Source: Prinsepia uniflora (lineage: Eukaryota; Streptophyta; Magnoliopsida; Rosales; Rosaceae). Taken from it: 64,000 nucleotides of DNA. Within the stretch, counting starts at the first letter, position 1. The number at the start of each line of letters is the position of its first letter. Positions 48,645 to 62,500 of the stretch are shown piece by piece. Position numbers and translations under genes: made by a program. The notes beneath the pieces were generated by a model. It did not search any database. It was not told the origin of the DNA and saw nothing but the letters and a program-made list of their open reading frames with translations. The stretch is taken from NCBI GenBank assembly GCA_032719365.1, contig CM064872.1:72170752-72234751 (forward strand), in the 5' to 3' direction.

Positions 48645-51600
48645 TGTGAATGTTTTGCAGTGATGCATTTGCGCGTTTATATGACAGAAGGATGCTTCCA
48701 CCACTGACATCCTGTCGGAAAAGGACAGAGCCACCTCCTTGTGTTAACTATTTCTGTCCAATGCACCTCTCTGATCGTGTTAGTTCAAATTTTATTATTA
48801 GTGAACTCCTTCATGTCATTACAAGAAATTCCAATGCTCTTTTTTGTTTGCTATTTGATATAACTTTTTTGGGATGTTTTGTATTTATCCTATGAGTCAT
48901 AGTTTTATAAGTCAAGATGTTACGTTGTTCTGCGGATAAGTGAATCTGGAAATTTTCCTCAGGGGTCATTGGATTTGCTCTAAAACATATGGCTTTCATT
49001 TGCGGGCAGCTTGCTCTCATCATTAGAATGCTAGGATTCTTTTAGCGCTTATGGTTATGCCTTTTTTTTACCTTCATGAAGGAAAAACTCTTTCCTAATC
49101 TTCTCTGCCTTCACATCGAACTTCTTCTAGGAAGGGGAAGATACTGTTCATGGAAGTTTTGGATGTTTTTTAGTTTACTAGTTGGTTTAACAAAATAAAC
49201 ATGTGAAGGGACTCATCTTTTTGTTTTTCAGGGACGTGCAAGCTTGCATTTGACTCACGTTGCATTTAGTCCAGATGGGCAAGAGGTTCTACTTAGCTAT
49301 AGTGGGGAACATGTATATTTGATGAATGTAAATCAAGGTATGCTAATTAGCTTTGGACCCTTTCTAGTAATGCAGTTGAATAATGTGATTTACATATGCA
49401 GATAAAAATGTTGTTGCTTTATTTATCATTATCAGATGCAGGTCCAGTAATACATGAAGTATATGACGACAAAAATTTAGATGTTACTTTCTGTTTAGTC
49501 AATTTTGTTTTTATCTGCTTGTACCATGCTAGTAAAGTCTAGCTAAACAATTTGGATTTGCAATTCCAGCAAGTGGGAGTGCCATGCAGTATACTTCTGG
49601 AGATGTTTCCAAGCTAACGAGCTTCACACCTTTACTCAATGGCGTAGAACTGCATCGACCAGCATCCAATGCCGTCACAAATGGTCTTCCTAAGAGAGGC
49701 AACATCACTGCTAGGGTGTGGATTTTTTCTTATTTTGCTATATTTGGAATTTTATCCTTTAAAAAAAAAACTGATTTTGTAGCTGATAATTCTTTGTAAA
49801 TCTTTTTTTTGTTTTTTTGGCTATCTAATATAGTTGTTTCAGCTTGAGAAGTGCAGGAAACTAATTCAAATGGCTGAGAAATCCTTGGAGGAGGGGATAG
49901 ATTATTTTTATGGCATTGAGGCTTGCAGTGAGGTGTTGGATGGACATGGTTGTGAAATTGGGCCGACACTGAAGCATGATTGTCTATGTATTCGTGCTGC
50001 ATTGTATCTTAAGGTTCTTTTAATAATATGTGAAAATACCTGGTTGAGAACATATTCATTATTAATAATTTCTGGTGCTTAATTCTTCTATTTATTTTCT
50101 ATTCTCAGCGCAAGTGGAAAAATGATGTTCATATGGCCATAAGAGATTGTTATAATGCTCGGAGAATCGATAGCTCCTCTTTCAGAGCTCATTATTATAT
50201 GTCTGAAGCTTTATCACAGGTAAATTTTGGGTTTTCATTGCATTGCTGTCACCAAATGTTGTGATTAATCCAGTCACTTAAGGTATCACCTTTGCAGTCA
50301 TCTTGGTTGTCCCAATTGGCCAGTTTTCCTATTTTTTTTCCTTTCTTTTGTTTGGGATAAATTTTTTTCGTTTCAGAACATCTATATTAAGTCTTCTGTA
50401 TGGCAGGAAGAGTTTAATATGATGAAGACTAAATTTATTCTAAATGAATGAATGCTAGAACTGGTGCAATAGAACCATCTGTGTTTGTAATCTACTCATA
50501 AATTACTTATGCAATTTAGCTTAGACCTTTCATTGCTGTTAAAATGAGGAAACTGTGATAATTTTTGACCTGTCTTTTTATTTGTTAATCACAATTTGGT
50601 TGGTAATTTCTATTTCCTTGCAGTTGGCTAAACATAAAGAAGCTCTCGAATTTGCTATTGCAGCCCAATCTTTGGCTCCATCTAGTTCTCAAGTAACAGA
50701 ACGATTGGAGCATGTAAAAAGGGATCTTGCTGCAGGTTTGTGACTTTGAGTGTCTTGTACATTCCTTAATTCACCAGATATACTTTCAATTAACTACAAC
50801 TAAATTCATCCTGTACATCCAGTTGTTGCTTGACCTCCATAAGTAGACTAGAACTTAAAATGGTTCACTTTCCCTTCTTCGCCTATTGTACTCTTTTTTA
50901 ATAACTAGGTATTAGCATACTTGAATTTTTATTATATTTTTCAATATTTCGTTATTATAAAATTTGTGGACACATTTGTTAGTGTCTTTGCCATAAGGCC
51001 CATAACTCACGCGGGGTCTGACATATCAATTTCCAAGACTTAGATCTATAGGACGCTAGTATGTATTTATCATTCGGATAAAAGATTCCTTACTTCTTGT
51101 CATTTAGCTACTCAGGAAAGAACCATATGGCATCAAAATAAAAAAATTGTGAAAAGAATAACCCACTGTAATTTTCTTGACTGGAATGCACAACACCTCT
51201 GAACAAATGAATGTGAATTCTTTTAAGCATCAAGGGAGTGTCTAAACATGTGTCAATCATGCATATAGATTTTGTGACCTTTGGTAAACGGTGAAAGAAT
51301 CTCCTGGAAGACGTGTCATTCAAATATGGATTATAATGAAAATAGTATATGCATGGAGAGAGGCTTCTTGGGTAAATGGAACTCCGTGGTTGAAAAGGAT
51401 TGGGTTCTGTTTTCCTTGATAGTCTGTGTCTCCATTTCTTATTGGTCTTGATTCTGGACTTATTATGTGATAAAAGCAAGCTACTGGTGCATGTTGGTTA
51501 CTATTTCTTCACATGATCTAACCCAATTCCTGTTTTGGTGGAGGATTTGCGCTAACCTAACTTCACAGATCTGAATGTTGCTTGCCCCTTTGTTATTCCC

Positions 51601-54302
51601 AACCATCCTTTCTCATTTTCTTAAGGTAACTAAGGGTGTCACTATTTTTTTCCCTTTATTTTCTTTCCCCATTTAGTCCCTCAAATTGGAGTGCCATGTC
51701 CTAATGTTAAGATATTTATCTTAGTTTTGTCCATCTAGTAAAACAAGGCAAGTGCAGCTTAGAGCAGAACTTGCAATTAGTACTTTTGTTTGGTTCAACT
51801 CCCTTAATATGGTAGTTGGAATATTAGCTGAATGGTTGTAAGATGGATGGATTGTGAGTTTCACATTACTTATAGGGATAATATTTATGGAATCTTTATA
51901 TTAGTGCGTTGTTATGAAATTCTAACCGTGTAGCTTCATGACTAGCTGAATCGGAAAGAAGTGGTAAGACAAATGATGGAGCACCCAGGTCTGAACCTCG
52001 AAGGGAAGGAGTACTTTCACTAAGTGATATACTTTACCGATCGGAAGGTAATGGTGATGTTTCCCAAGATGGTCCAAGATCGGACGGAGAAGATTCTGAG
52101 TATGATGAGGAGGAGTTAGAGGTGGACTTTGAAACATCTATCTCAGGTGATGATGAGCATGATGTTGAGCCCAATATTCTACAAGGAAGTTTAAACCTGC
52201 GAATTCATCGAAGAAGTGATTCTGGTAGAGAAGTTGGTGGTGCAAATGGCTCATGTGGATCGCCTTCTTCATCATCTCAAACTGAGAGACTGCCATATCA
52301 GGTTGCTTTATTACTTGTGAAAATTCTGCAACCGGTTCTTTTCTTCTGTTGGTTGGATATGTTTTACCTTCTGATTGATTGCCTCGAAGTTAAATCTCTT
52401 GTTTTCTTAACATGAATTAAAAAATTAATTCAATTTATTTTGTAAATTTATATTGCAGCCTGAGCCAGTTATTGATATGAAACAGAGATATGTTGGCCAT
52501 TGTAATGTTGGAACGGACATAAAACAGGCCAGCTTTCTTGGCCTGAGAGGTAACTTGCTTTTGGAATATAATGCCAGCTGAGCTGAGTCATGATCTTATG
52601 TTTTCTCAGTCATTCTTGGTTTTGAATTTGAACATAGTGGATTTCTTTGTTTAGTGTTTATCCTTGTATGCGCTGTTGTACTTTGTGGTTGCTTCATTTA
52701 GTCATAGCATAGTTACCTCAATGCTCCATCTTAAAGTGCTACATGACATCGATCTGTGACTTGGTGGAGACATGACATTGCTAATTTAGTCAGTTTCGTT
52801 GTTGTTGCTTGACAGGGTGGTGGTTGTAGGTTTCAGTATTATGGTTTAATGCAGAGTCCAACACTTTACATCATTAAGTGTATCCTTTTGTCTTTGTATG
52901 ATTTCCATTAAAGTGGATGTGCGCCATATTTTTCTTTTTCTTTATGCATATTAGGGATAGTTTCTTCAGTTTAGTTTATTTGATCAGGGTTTTAGTCACG
53001 GGTCTCATGACTTGGATGTTAGAGATCTTTGAAGTTGTTATCAGTTACACCATTTATCTCAACAGAAGGGGGTTGAGTTTTCAGGGCACCGATTTAATAA
53101 TTTCGTGGTCATATTTTTATCTATATTTATTTGCAGGTGAATATGTAGCTAGTGGAAGTGATGATGGCAGATGGTTTATATGGGAGAAGCGAACTGGTAG
53201 ACTGATTAAAATGCTCCTAGGAGATGAAGCTGGTATGTTTTCCCTGCTATGAAAATAAAAGCACTTCTGACTTCCTATAGTAGTTTAATGATGTAATATT
53301 TCATGTCTCTCTGCAGTTGTGAACTGTGTACAATGCCATCCATTTGATTGTGTTGTGGCAACTAGTGGAATTGACAACACAATAAAAGTGAGTATTATTA
53401 AATCAACTCATTTTTATCCGTTTGGGGTGCCCTGGGGTGGGAATTAGGAAACGCATCTTATTTTTTTTGTGGTTTTCTATTCAAGATATGGACCCCAAGT
53501 GCTTCAATCCCATCTACTGTAGCTGGTGGAGCCGCAGGACCAGAAACTGCTGACGTTTGTGTAGCCATGGAAGCAAATCAGCGCAGATTAAGCCATAATC
53601 ATGAAACTATCCTGTAAGGCTTATAAAATACTCCATGTATGGTTACATCATTTATAACAAGAAAATTTTCCTTTAAAGTACGTTTAACTAACCATGAGAT
53701 ATATTATAACTAAGTGCATTTAAGTGGTTTTTCCTTAGTTTTATCTTGAGCATATGCTGACGAATTTCCCACCCATTTTTGCTTAGCCATACTCAACTTC
53801 GTTCTGGCTAACCAGATCTGTTATACTTATATGTAATGTGCGTGCTTCTCTATTTGTGTTATCCAACCCATTGAATTGTATTCATTTCCAAACTGTATTT
53901 TCTGCCTCCCAGCATCCCTTATAGAATGTTGCAAAGGAAACTGTTGCCACTCACAGCAAGCCCATGTTCTTGCAGAGTGCTGGTTTCCATTCTAATCTCA
54001 ATTTCCCAAACTCAGTTTCAACTTGTACGATGTATCAACCTCTCTGATTAATACAAGCATGTACTGGAAAAACTGAATCTAAGAACACATGGTCGTTTAG
54101 ATCTTTGAAGTAGTCTATTCCATCATTTCATTTCACATTATATGCGCTTCTTGTGTCATTTGGTGTCATGGATTTGAAATCTATTTCGGAATTGACTAAT
54201 GCCATCTATGCTAGGTACAGCCGATCTGAAATTCTGGAGCATTTTCGAATGCATGAATTTGCTGAAGGAAGCATGCACCCATTTGAGTGTGCTCAGAGCT
54301 GA
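44625..54302 (+). CDS. ASG2: ASG2-type WD40/TPR protein, DDB1-CUL4 substrate receptor
   Basis: Nineteen exons join to 766 residues: 44625-44696, 44797-44865, 45694-45771, 46203-46337, 46427-46534, 46674-46802, 48420-48535, 48661-48778, 49232-49337, 49570-49715, 49843-50013, 50109-50219, 50624-50735, 51946-52301, 52459-52549, 53137-53232, 53317-53387, 53486-53613, 54215-54302. All introns are GT-AG and phases agree throughout. WD40 repeats cover about 45-305 (VSGSDDTRINIW, WSASEDGTLRQHDLR, VGGSDAFARLYDRR). A TPR-like helical region lies at about 360-490, an acidic stretch (DSEYDEEELEVDFE) after it, and two more WD40 repeats at about 635-700 (ASGSDDGRWFIWEKR). YDRR and HDLR match the DDB1-binding WDxR theme loosely. 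The protein ends ECAQS, a CaaX box favouring farnesylation; Arabidopsis ASG2 is known to be farnesylated and to restrain ABA responses. Animal relatives are WDTC1/Adipose. Length is as expected and the gene looks intact. Confidence 0.95.
48609..48652 (+). repeat. Poly(T) and (TG)n tract in an ASG2 intron
   Basis: A run of about 21 T is followed by about nine GT units and then TGTTTTGCAG, the acceptor of exon 8. The tract is the polypyrimidine region of that acceptor and is likely length-variable. Confidence 0.8.
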
Positions 54303-54959
54303 CAAGATCCGTCTGAAGCATGGAGGTAAGGACATGTCTTACTGTCTGGATCTTTTTCGGGTATCTTCTCGGTTTTCTTCTGGGAATGCATTTGCATGAT
54401 GAATGATGAGAAATTGACGGCAGTGAAATGAAGTTTCGGTAGTGCTTTGGTTTCATGCGGCACAGTTTTTGATTGGAGTAAAGAATATTCTGTATATAAT
54501 CTTCAGGTAGCACACACTTACCTACACACACAAAAGATACATATGATCTTGTACAAAAAAATTTCAAACTGCTAGTTTATCTGATTATTATATGTATTGC
54601 CACAAGACAGAGCTGTGGTTTTATTTTCTCTTGACTGATGAAAATTACCTATAACCGTGTTTCCCAAACTAGAAAATTACCTAGACCCAAATAAATCTTT
54701 ACGTTTTAATATAGGTTATAGGACATTGTTTGTGCCATATGTGTGGAGTTTACCAATTGCTGAAAGGTTCGAGGGTTTGGATTCTATTTGTGCAGCTTAA
54801 AGTGGTGTACTGGATAACCTAGTTGCTTCGTTTGTGTTGATAATAATGTTGTTGTGGACCAGATCCTAGATTCTTAATACTGTCATTAATGCTTTTATAC
54901 GCAAATGTCATGGTTTGACACTGGATGTGCCATGCTTCTGGTTCACTAAAGTAGTGTGC
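54303..54959. other. 3' UTR of ASG2 and downstream DNA
   Basis: The 3' UTR probably runs for about 250 bp, to the region with TGTATATAAT at about 54492. No further gene is supportable here. Confidence 0.5.
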
Positions 54960-57380
54960 CTGTTAACTATCATAGTCTAGCATTTGATATTAAGGATATG
55001 ATTTTTTTTAATATACTCTATTTGAGTTTTTTTTTTCTATAATAAGGTTAACAATGAACTCTCACAATAGAATATTAGGGTTTCAAAATTCTTTTTTTTA
55101 ATTTTTTTTTTTTGAGATTTTATGTTGTAAGGTTCATAGGAATTTTAGCTTTTGATATTATGGATTGGAGAATAAAATATTATATTGGAGTTCTCTTTGA
55201 AATTTTGATGTTTGATTTTGGGGTTATGAGATTTATACAAACTCTAATTATTGATATTAGGATTGGAGAATGAATTTTAAATTTTACATTTTACGGTTTT
55301 TCTCTCTTGGATTTGGCTTTTCGAAGTTTTTTTTTTTTTTTTTCAAATTTCGATTTTAGATTTTAAAGTTATATGGTTCGTATATGAATTTTAGCATTTG
55401 ATATTAAGGATATGGATTTTTTTTTTTGAATATACTCTATTTGAGTTTTGTTTTTCTATCGTAAGGTTAACAATGAACTCTCACAATAGAATATTAGGGG
55501 TTTGAAGTTTATTTTTTCTTTAAACTTTTGAGATTTTATTTTGTAAGGTTTATAGGAATTTTAGTTTTTGATATTATGGATTGGAGAAAGAATTTTGAAT
55601 TTCTCACCGCGTATGATTTGGTCTCAAAATTGATTTTTATTTTTTTTAAAATTTTGAGATTGGATTTTCAAGTTATTAGGATCATATAAATTCCAAGGTT
55701 TGATATTATGAGTTGAAAAAAAATTCTCGGTTATGGGTTTTTTTTTTTATGGTAAAGTTTATGTGAATTCTTATAATATGAGATTAAGATTTCGAAGTTC
55801 AATTTGGATTTTAGAGTAAAATAATTTATGACTTTCAATTTTTCATATTATGGATTGAAAACAGAATTTTGAATCTTCATTTTTGAGTTTTAGTAATATT
55901 GATGTGAATTCTTATAATATAAGATTGAGGTTTCACTTATTTCCAAATTTTAGAATTACAGTGTTCATATGCAATCTAATGTTTGATATTAAAGATTGCA
56001 TGAAGTTAAAAAATTTCCCAGTGTTTGATTTTTCAATTTATTTTTGGCTCAATATGAGATTGAGTTTCAAAATTCTTTTTTCAACATATAATACAGAAGT
56101 TAGACTTTATACTAAATTTATAATTCTAAAATCAATTTCAAAAATGTAATAAAATTAAACTTTGAAACCATGAACTCGTATAATACTATAATGGAAGTTC
56201 ACTTCAACATTACTACAAGAAAATGAAACTCAAAAGGGAAAAAATTATAAATTATTTTCCTAATTTATGATATTAAATGTTATAGGTCTTATGAATTTTA
56301 TAATTCCAAAATTTAAACTCGAAATTTGAAAGATAAAATTTTCTAACTTTGAAATCATAAATTTATTTTGTGAGAATTCACATTAATCTTACTATAGAAA
56401 AATTAAATTTAAAAGGGAGATACAAATTTTTTTCTTCGAATGCTAGTATTATTGTGAATCTTATATGTAATAACTTTATAAAAAAGGTGTTAAATTTAGT
56501 TGGAAAATTAAGATTTTACCATTCGTTTTAAATGGTAGTGTCCACTTTGTTTAAAAATATTTTTGGGGATTTTTTTTTTGGATTTGCGTATGTTTTGAAT
56601 TCACGAGTTTATATAAATGCGACATGCAAAAAAATAAGAGTTTATTTGAGAAAGTTAATGTTTAAAAACGTGCAAGGTCCAAGGTGTGAGGACTCCAAGG
56701 TTGATTTCTTTTTTGTGTCAAACTTTGACCATTTGAATCGAGTAGTGAGCTTAGTTCTTCAGGGTGGTTTTTAGGGACGTTGAGAGAGAGAGAGGCTTAG
56801 TGTTTCGTACTATTGCCGAATAGGGAGTTATTGCCCATTGAGTAGGATTTTGAGTGCCATGTTGTCTCTGTCTAAGGAAATTCGAGAAGGATCATATCAT
56901 TATAATTCTAAAACTAAACTTCAAAAAGGGAATTTTTTTTTTTGAAAACTTAATATCATATTAGGAGAGTTTATATAATCATTAGCGTGGAAAAATCAAA
57001 CTCAAAATGAAAGGAATTCAAAATCATTTCTCCAATCTTAATATCAAATGCCTTATAACTCCGATAACCAAACTTGGAATTTTGGAAAGAAAAAAATGAA
57101 CTTAGAAATTCCATTCTCATATTATGAGAATTCATATGAATTTTACAATAACAAAATTAGACTTATAATTCTTTCTGCTAACATATAATATCAAAGGTTA
57201 GAGTACTTATGGACCTTTTAACTCAACAGTCAAATCTCAAAATTTCAAAAAATAAAATGAACTTTGAAACACTAATCTCCTATTGTGAGAAGTTTTTATT
57301 AAACGTATAATATAAAAACTAAACTCAAAATAGAGAATATTTAAAATTTTCCAACTCGCAATATCAAATGTTAGAGTTCA
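54960..57380. repeat. AT-rich array of degenerate units in two opposite orientations
   Basis: From 54960 to about 56060 units carry TTTGATATTATGGATTGGAGAA and GGTTAACAATGAACTCTCACAATAGAATATTAGGG-like phrases. A near copy of 54979-55110 stands at 55398-55500. From about 56240 to 57370 the same phrases appear reversed (TCTCCAATCTTAATATCAAATG near 57030, CGCAATATCAAATGTTAGAG near 57357). The whole is a loose inverted repeat. No coding region is supportable; ORFs here are low-complexity. Confidence 0.6.
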
Positions 57381-57385
57381 TCTTA

Positions 57386-59507
57386 TGACAGAACCCTCCC
57401 TGAAATCACCCTTTATTCTTATGAGAGAACATGCTTCTAGCTGACACAAACTCTTTAAAATTCTCAAAGTACCCTCAAACCGAATAAATACAAATATCGT
57501 GTTAGACAAGTGATAAACTCCACCTGTTAAGCATAAACGCATCCCAGAAGTAAAAAACAACATAGAGCACTAGACATGAAATCAAAGGACCGTCATCACT
57601 TACTCCGGTTAACAAGAGCTACGTAGACCCACGAAAATGCCTCAACTTCAATATAGCTCACATCTCGAGATCAACCTAAAGGGTACCAAAAACCAGTAAA
57701 ACTTAATAAAGCCTTTGGAAAATTATTTTCTAAAATTATATTTCCCCCCCCCCCCCCTTCGTTTTATAAAAATATGCATGCATAAACATATGAAAATACA
57801 TAACTGCCCCTGACCCATATTTCTCTAGAAACCCCGGTTGTAAATCAATTGAAAACCTCTAAACACCTCAAGAGAAAAGTCAAACCTCGTCCCGCTGGTC
57901 CAACCAGCCCGTTAGTCCCACTAACATTCCCTCTGTACTATCGGTAGACAACCATGGATCCTGCGTAGTCCAACTCTGTCGGTACGTGTCAAGTTCAACT
58001 CAGACCACGTCCGAGTCCGTCCTTGGGAATCGGAGTCCGCTGGAATAGCGACCCAATCGCCTGAGATTGACCATACCAGAAAACAGTTATTAAAAATACA
58101 TTTTTCAATCCGGGCACCAGCCCAAAACATTTATATCCTAGGCATCAGCCCAAAATCCGATTTTCAAAAAATCACCATAAAACTTGTGTCCAGAAACCAC
58201 AACCGCATATACATTCTAAAACCAACCATTTATCCAGAAAACATTTAGAATCATATCACCAACCATAACCATCCAAACCATACCACACAACCATAAAAAA
58301 TGTGTAAATATGACAGTTATGAAAGAAAGTGTCCACTCACAGTACCGTCGATAGTTCAAACTCGAGCTGTATGCTAATCCGAAGTCTCCGGGGTGTCTTG
58401 GCCTATCAAAGTAACATTTAAGGGTCGCCAACAATCCAGATAAGCTCATATGTAAACCCCCACAAACCCTAGAATAGTAAACACATCCCGAACACACTTC
58501 TGGAGAAGAAAAACGCCTAAAATTACTCATAAACGACCTCCAGTCGGCTTGAAACTACCACCATTGAAATCAGGACGTCGAAACCTTTCAAACAAAATTG
58601 GTCCCACCTCAAAACAAATGCCCAGGCGCCGACACGAGCCAAAGGAAGTCCAGTGGCCAATCCCACACGCCACCCATGCGCTTGACGTCAGTTGCTAACG
58701 TCACCTGCTGACGTGGCACCTGCCACGTGAACCTGACACCTGAAAAACCTACCACATGGTACCACAAGCCACCTGCAACGTGACACCACTAATCACCCGC
58801 CATGTGGCACCCCTGCCATATGGCACTTGACACACTAACAGCTAACGTGGCACTCTGCCACGTGGCACCACATGTTACCTGCCACGTGGCACCCACCACT
58901 TGTCATCATGATGTCATGCTGACGTCACTCTTTGCCAGAGAACACAGCCGAGCTGCCGTGGCCAGCTGGAAAATCTCCATTAACGGTCTAATATCCAAAC
59001 CTTTATATGACCCTAATTTATCAACCAAATTCAACAAATTTTATATCAAAATCTATCTACTCAACCCCCAGAATTCATAAATATTACATGGATTCCCAGA
59101 TATAAGCTCCCAAAGTTTCAGCCAACTTCCATCACTCACACGTGCCCTCACACGCCTAAAAAATTCCCTACACGTAGGGCACTGTTCATCTTCAACCTTG
59201 GGTCTTAGACCTGTTTTCTGCAATCCGGATAGCCCGACACAGTGACCCTTACTCGGTTCAAATTCCCATTTTTCTTCATTGTTTTACCAATTCTAAACGT
59301 CCAAAATAATCTTGAGTACTAACAAGGGATCTATGAGCTCATAACAAGTAAAACTCACCTTTAGAGTAAGTTCTGAATCCAAGAACTCTCGGCCAGATTT
59401 GCAGCTCCTCCACTACTGCTCCTTACTATCCAGCGTTCGTTCTCTTTGTCTCAGATGGATCGTAGGGACTAACAGATCACTCGTTTATCCCTGATTACAT
59501 GCTAGAA
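57386..59507 (-). mobile_element. Solo LTR W1, visible part
   Basis: It begins TGACAGAACCCTCCCTGAAA after TCTTA, the presumed 5-bp target. It carries GTCCACTCAC at 58331-58340 and a degenerate foldback near 59140-59190. It is interrupted at 59508 by W2; its other end should lie beyond the window. A run of 14 C stands at about 57744-57757. Clusters of CACGTG, TGACGT and CCACGTGGCA motifs fill 58680-58930. Confidence 0.7.
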
Positions 59508-62500
59508 TGTAACGACCCGTCCTGAAATTTTGTAATTATCGAGGTTAATCGAGGATTAAATTGAGATTAATCGGAGGATTGAGGTAAAATGAAGATTTTT
59601 CCAAGGGAAGGAAAAATGTTAATTTTTGACCCGGAAAGTAAATTACACGTGGACCGAGGTCTATTACGTAGATAGAGGGATTACGATCACGTAGAGAGAA
59701 GACACGTCGATTTTGGATGTCGTACGAGAAAATTACGAGTCTAGAACGGTTCAATTGGATTTTACGGTAACACGTTTTACGAAAAGGGTTGACTTTGGTT
59801 TGTTTGTTGTGGGACCCAAAATATCTGTTTTAGGGACCATAGGATGAGTTACACTTGTCACCCACCCTATGGTCATCCCTTTAACACTCATGCATCTCTC
59901 GCTCTCATTTCAAACATACACACATACATGGCCCCAACCCACACCCATACCATTCCATCATCTTCTTCATCTGGTGCTGGCCTGAGGGAATATAGAGTGA
60001 GAGTGAGGCAGAGAGGTCGTGAGAGGTGGATGAGGACGGCAAGGAGCCACGGTGGTTGGCCGAAAAGCCGTGAAAACCCAAGTAAACCGTGAACTCGTGT
60101 GTGTTGGATTTTCGGGTTATGATTTTAAGGCTTTGAAATCGTGATCTAAGCCCCTATTCTTGTTCTTTGAGGTGAGGGGAGTCTGTAGAGACAAAAATGG
60201 AAGGTTTTGGACGCTTGGAGTGGCCAGGAGAAGGACTCAAATTTTGGCCGAAATTTTGGAAGCTCCTATCGTGAAAATCAGGCAATTTCTCTTAATTCTG
60301 GGTTCAAATTTGGATTTCTTGGCTTGATTAGATAGATTTTGATATAAAAAAAATGTAGGATTTGGTTGAAAATTGAGGGAGTTGGGAAGCTTTGAAAAAT
60401 TATCCAACAATGGCGATTTTTCAGCTGCCAGCCGGCGTGCCAGACGGCGGCGCCAATCGTCTTCTCCGGAGAGCCGATGACATCATCAAGTGACGTCACA
60501 TGAGGACGCCAGCTGGCCATGTCATCAGATGATGTCAGCACAATGACATGTGGTAGTGCTACATCAGCACGCCACGTGGTAGAGGGCGTTAGTGACACGT
60601 GGCAAGGGGTGCCACGTAGGGGTGGCAATGGGTCGTGTCAGGTTCGTGTTGTGTCATGAATTTTATTTTACCCATTTATGCCAAATCCGAATCCGACCCG
60701 TTTAATAATCGTGTCATGAATGTCCAACCCGAACCCGACCTGTTAATGACCCGTGTAACCTGTTTAACCAATTTAATAAACAGGTCATACTCAAAACCCA
60801 ATTAATCTATGACCCGTTTAACCCGGTTACCATGTTTAACCTATTTAAATTATTAGATTTAATAAATATTTAGGTAGGTAAATGGGTAGATATATGGGTT
60901 AGTAATGACACGTTTATTAAATGAGTCAATATATAAGCCAATATACGGGTTAACCTGTTAACCCGAAATCTACCCATTTATTAAACGGGTTAACATGTCA
61001 TTATACGGGTTAAGAAGTTGATCCGAAACCCACCCGTTTAATAAACGGGTCATAACGGGTTGACCCAAAAATGACCCAAAATTTTAATTGTGCGGGTTGA
61101 CACGAATAAATTTCGTGCGGGTTTCGAGTCGTGTCAAAAATTGCCACCCTTAGTGCCACGTCAACAGGGTGATGTCAGCAACTGACTAACTTTGACTTTT
61201 ATTGACCAAAATTTGACTAGTGCGTGAGGGCGTGTGGGAACGAATTTTGAGGTCAATTCGGTCTTGTTCGAAAGGTTTCAACATTCTGAATTCAATGGTC
61301 GTGGTTTCAGGTCGATCAAAGATCGTTTGGTTAGTATTTTGGAGGTTTGAGCCTAGGGAAGCGTGTTCGGGACACGTTTACTGTTTCGGGGTTTAGGGTG
61401 TGTTTATATACGAACTTATTTGGATTTTTAGTGACCCCCCGAGTGTGACTTTGACAGGTCAAGTGGTTCCGGAAACTTCGGATTGACTTACGACGCGAGT
61501 TTTGAGCGCGTAACGTGGACCGTGTGTGAGTGGACTTTGATTTATAAATGATGCATGCATATATGTTTTAATGTCTTATGATCATGTTTTGAAATGCAAT
61601 GATTGCATAGTGATTTGAATGATAATTTGTGAATTTAATTGTTGGTTTCTGAAGGATTTTACGGATTTACGTGAAAATGGCATTTTGGGCTTAAAACCCA
61701 GTTGGATAATGAAATGATTTTGGGTATTTTGAAATGAGTTCTGGACATTGTTCTACGATGGCTTTGAGATAAATGCTTGTGAAAAGAATTTATGAGATTT
61801 TGGTGGAAATTATGTTTTAGACTGAGACCCTACGTGAAACGATTGATTTGATTTGAAATACATCTGTTTATGAAAACGTATTTCAACTGTTTCCACCTAG
61901 TCCATCCTTTGTGATATTGGTGTGACTCCGGTTGTGAATGTGTTTCCCCGAAGAGGGCATCCGATAGTGAATGTGTTTCCCCGGAGAGGTCCCTATGATA
62001 TGTTGCTCGCTTTCGGGATGCGATGTGTACTCCCCGGGAAGTTCATGATGCACTGTCCATTGACGAATAACCGTGGGAGGCTCCGCTCAGGAGTGCTTAT
62101 GTATGACATTGGTCGTTGATTTGTGCACGACGATATGAACGTCGGTCGGAGATTTGTTCATGGTGACGTGCTCGGACGTGAGCTGTCCTGGAATTTATTT
62201 GCACGCGTTGCACGGATGACGTGACTGATGATGCTATGAGATGGGATTGATGATGGATACGAAGATTGATCATGTTTTCGATTATTGTTTAGTGTCCATA
62301 TTTTTTCACATATTTTGGTTTGAAAAGAAATATGATTTGATTTTAAGAAAGAATTTGAGATTACATGTTTTCTGATGCATGCATGCTTTATAAAACGAAG
62401 GGTTAAATAATGATTTTAGTGATTGGTTTTTCAAAGTTTTATTTTTTTCACTTACACTTTTGAGGTTTTTGATACCCTCTAAGTTGATCGCGGATGCGGG

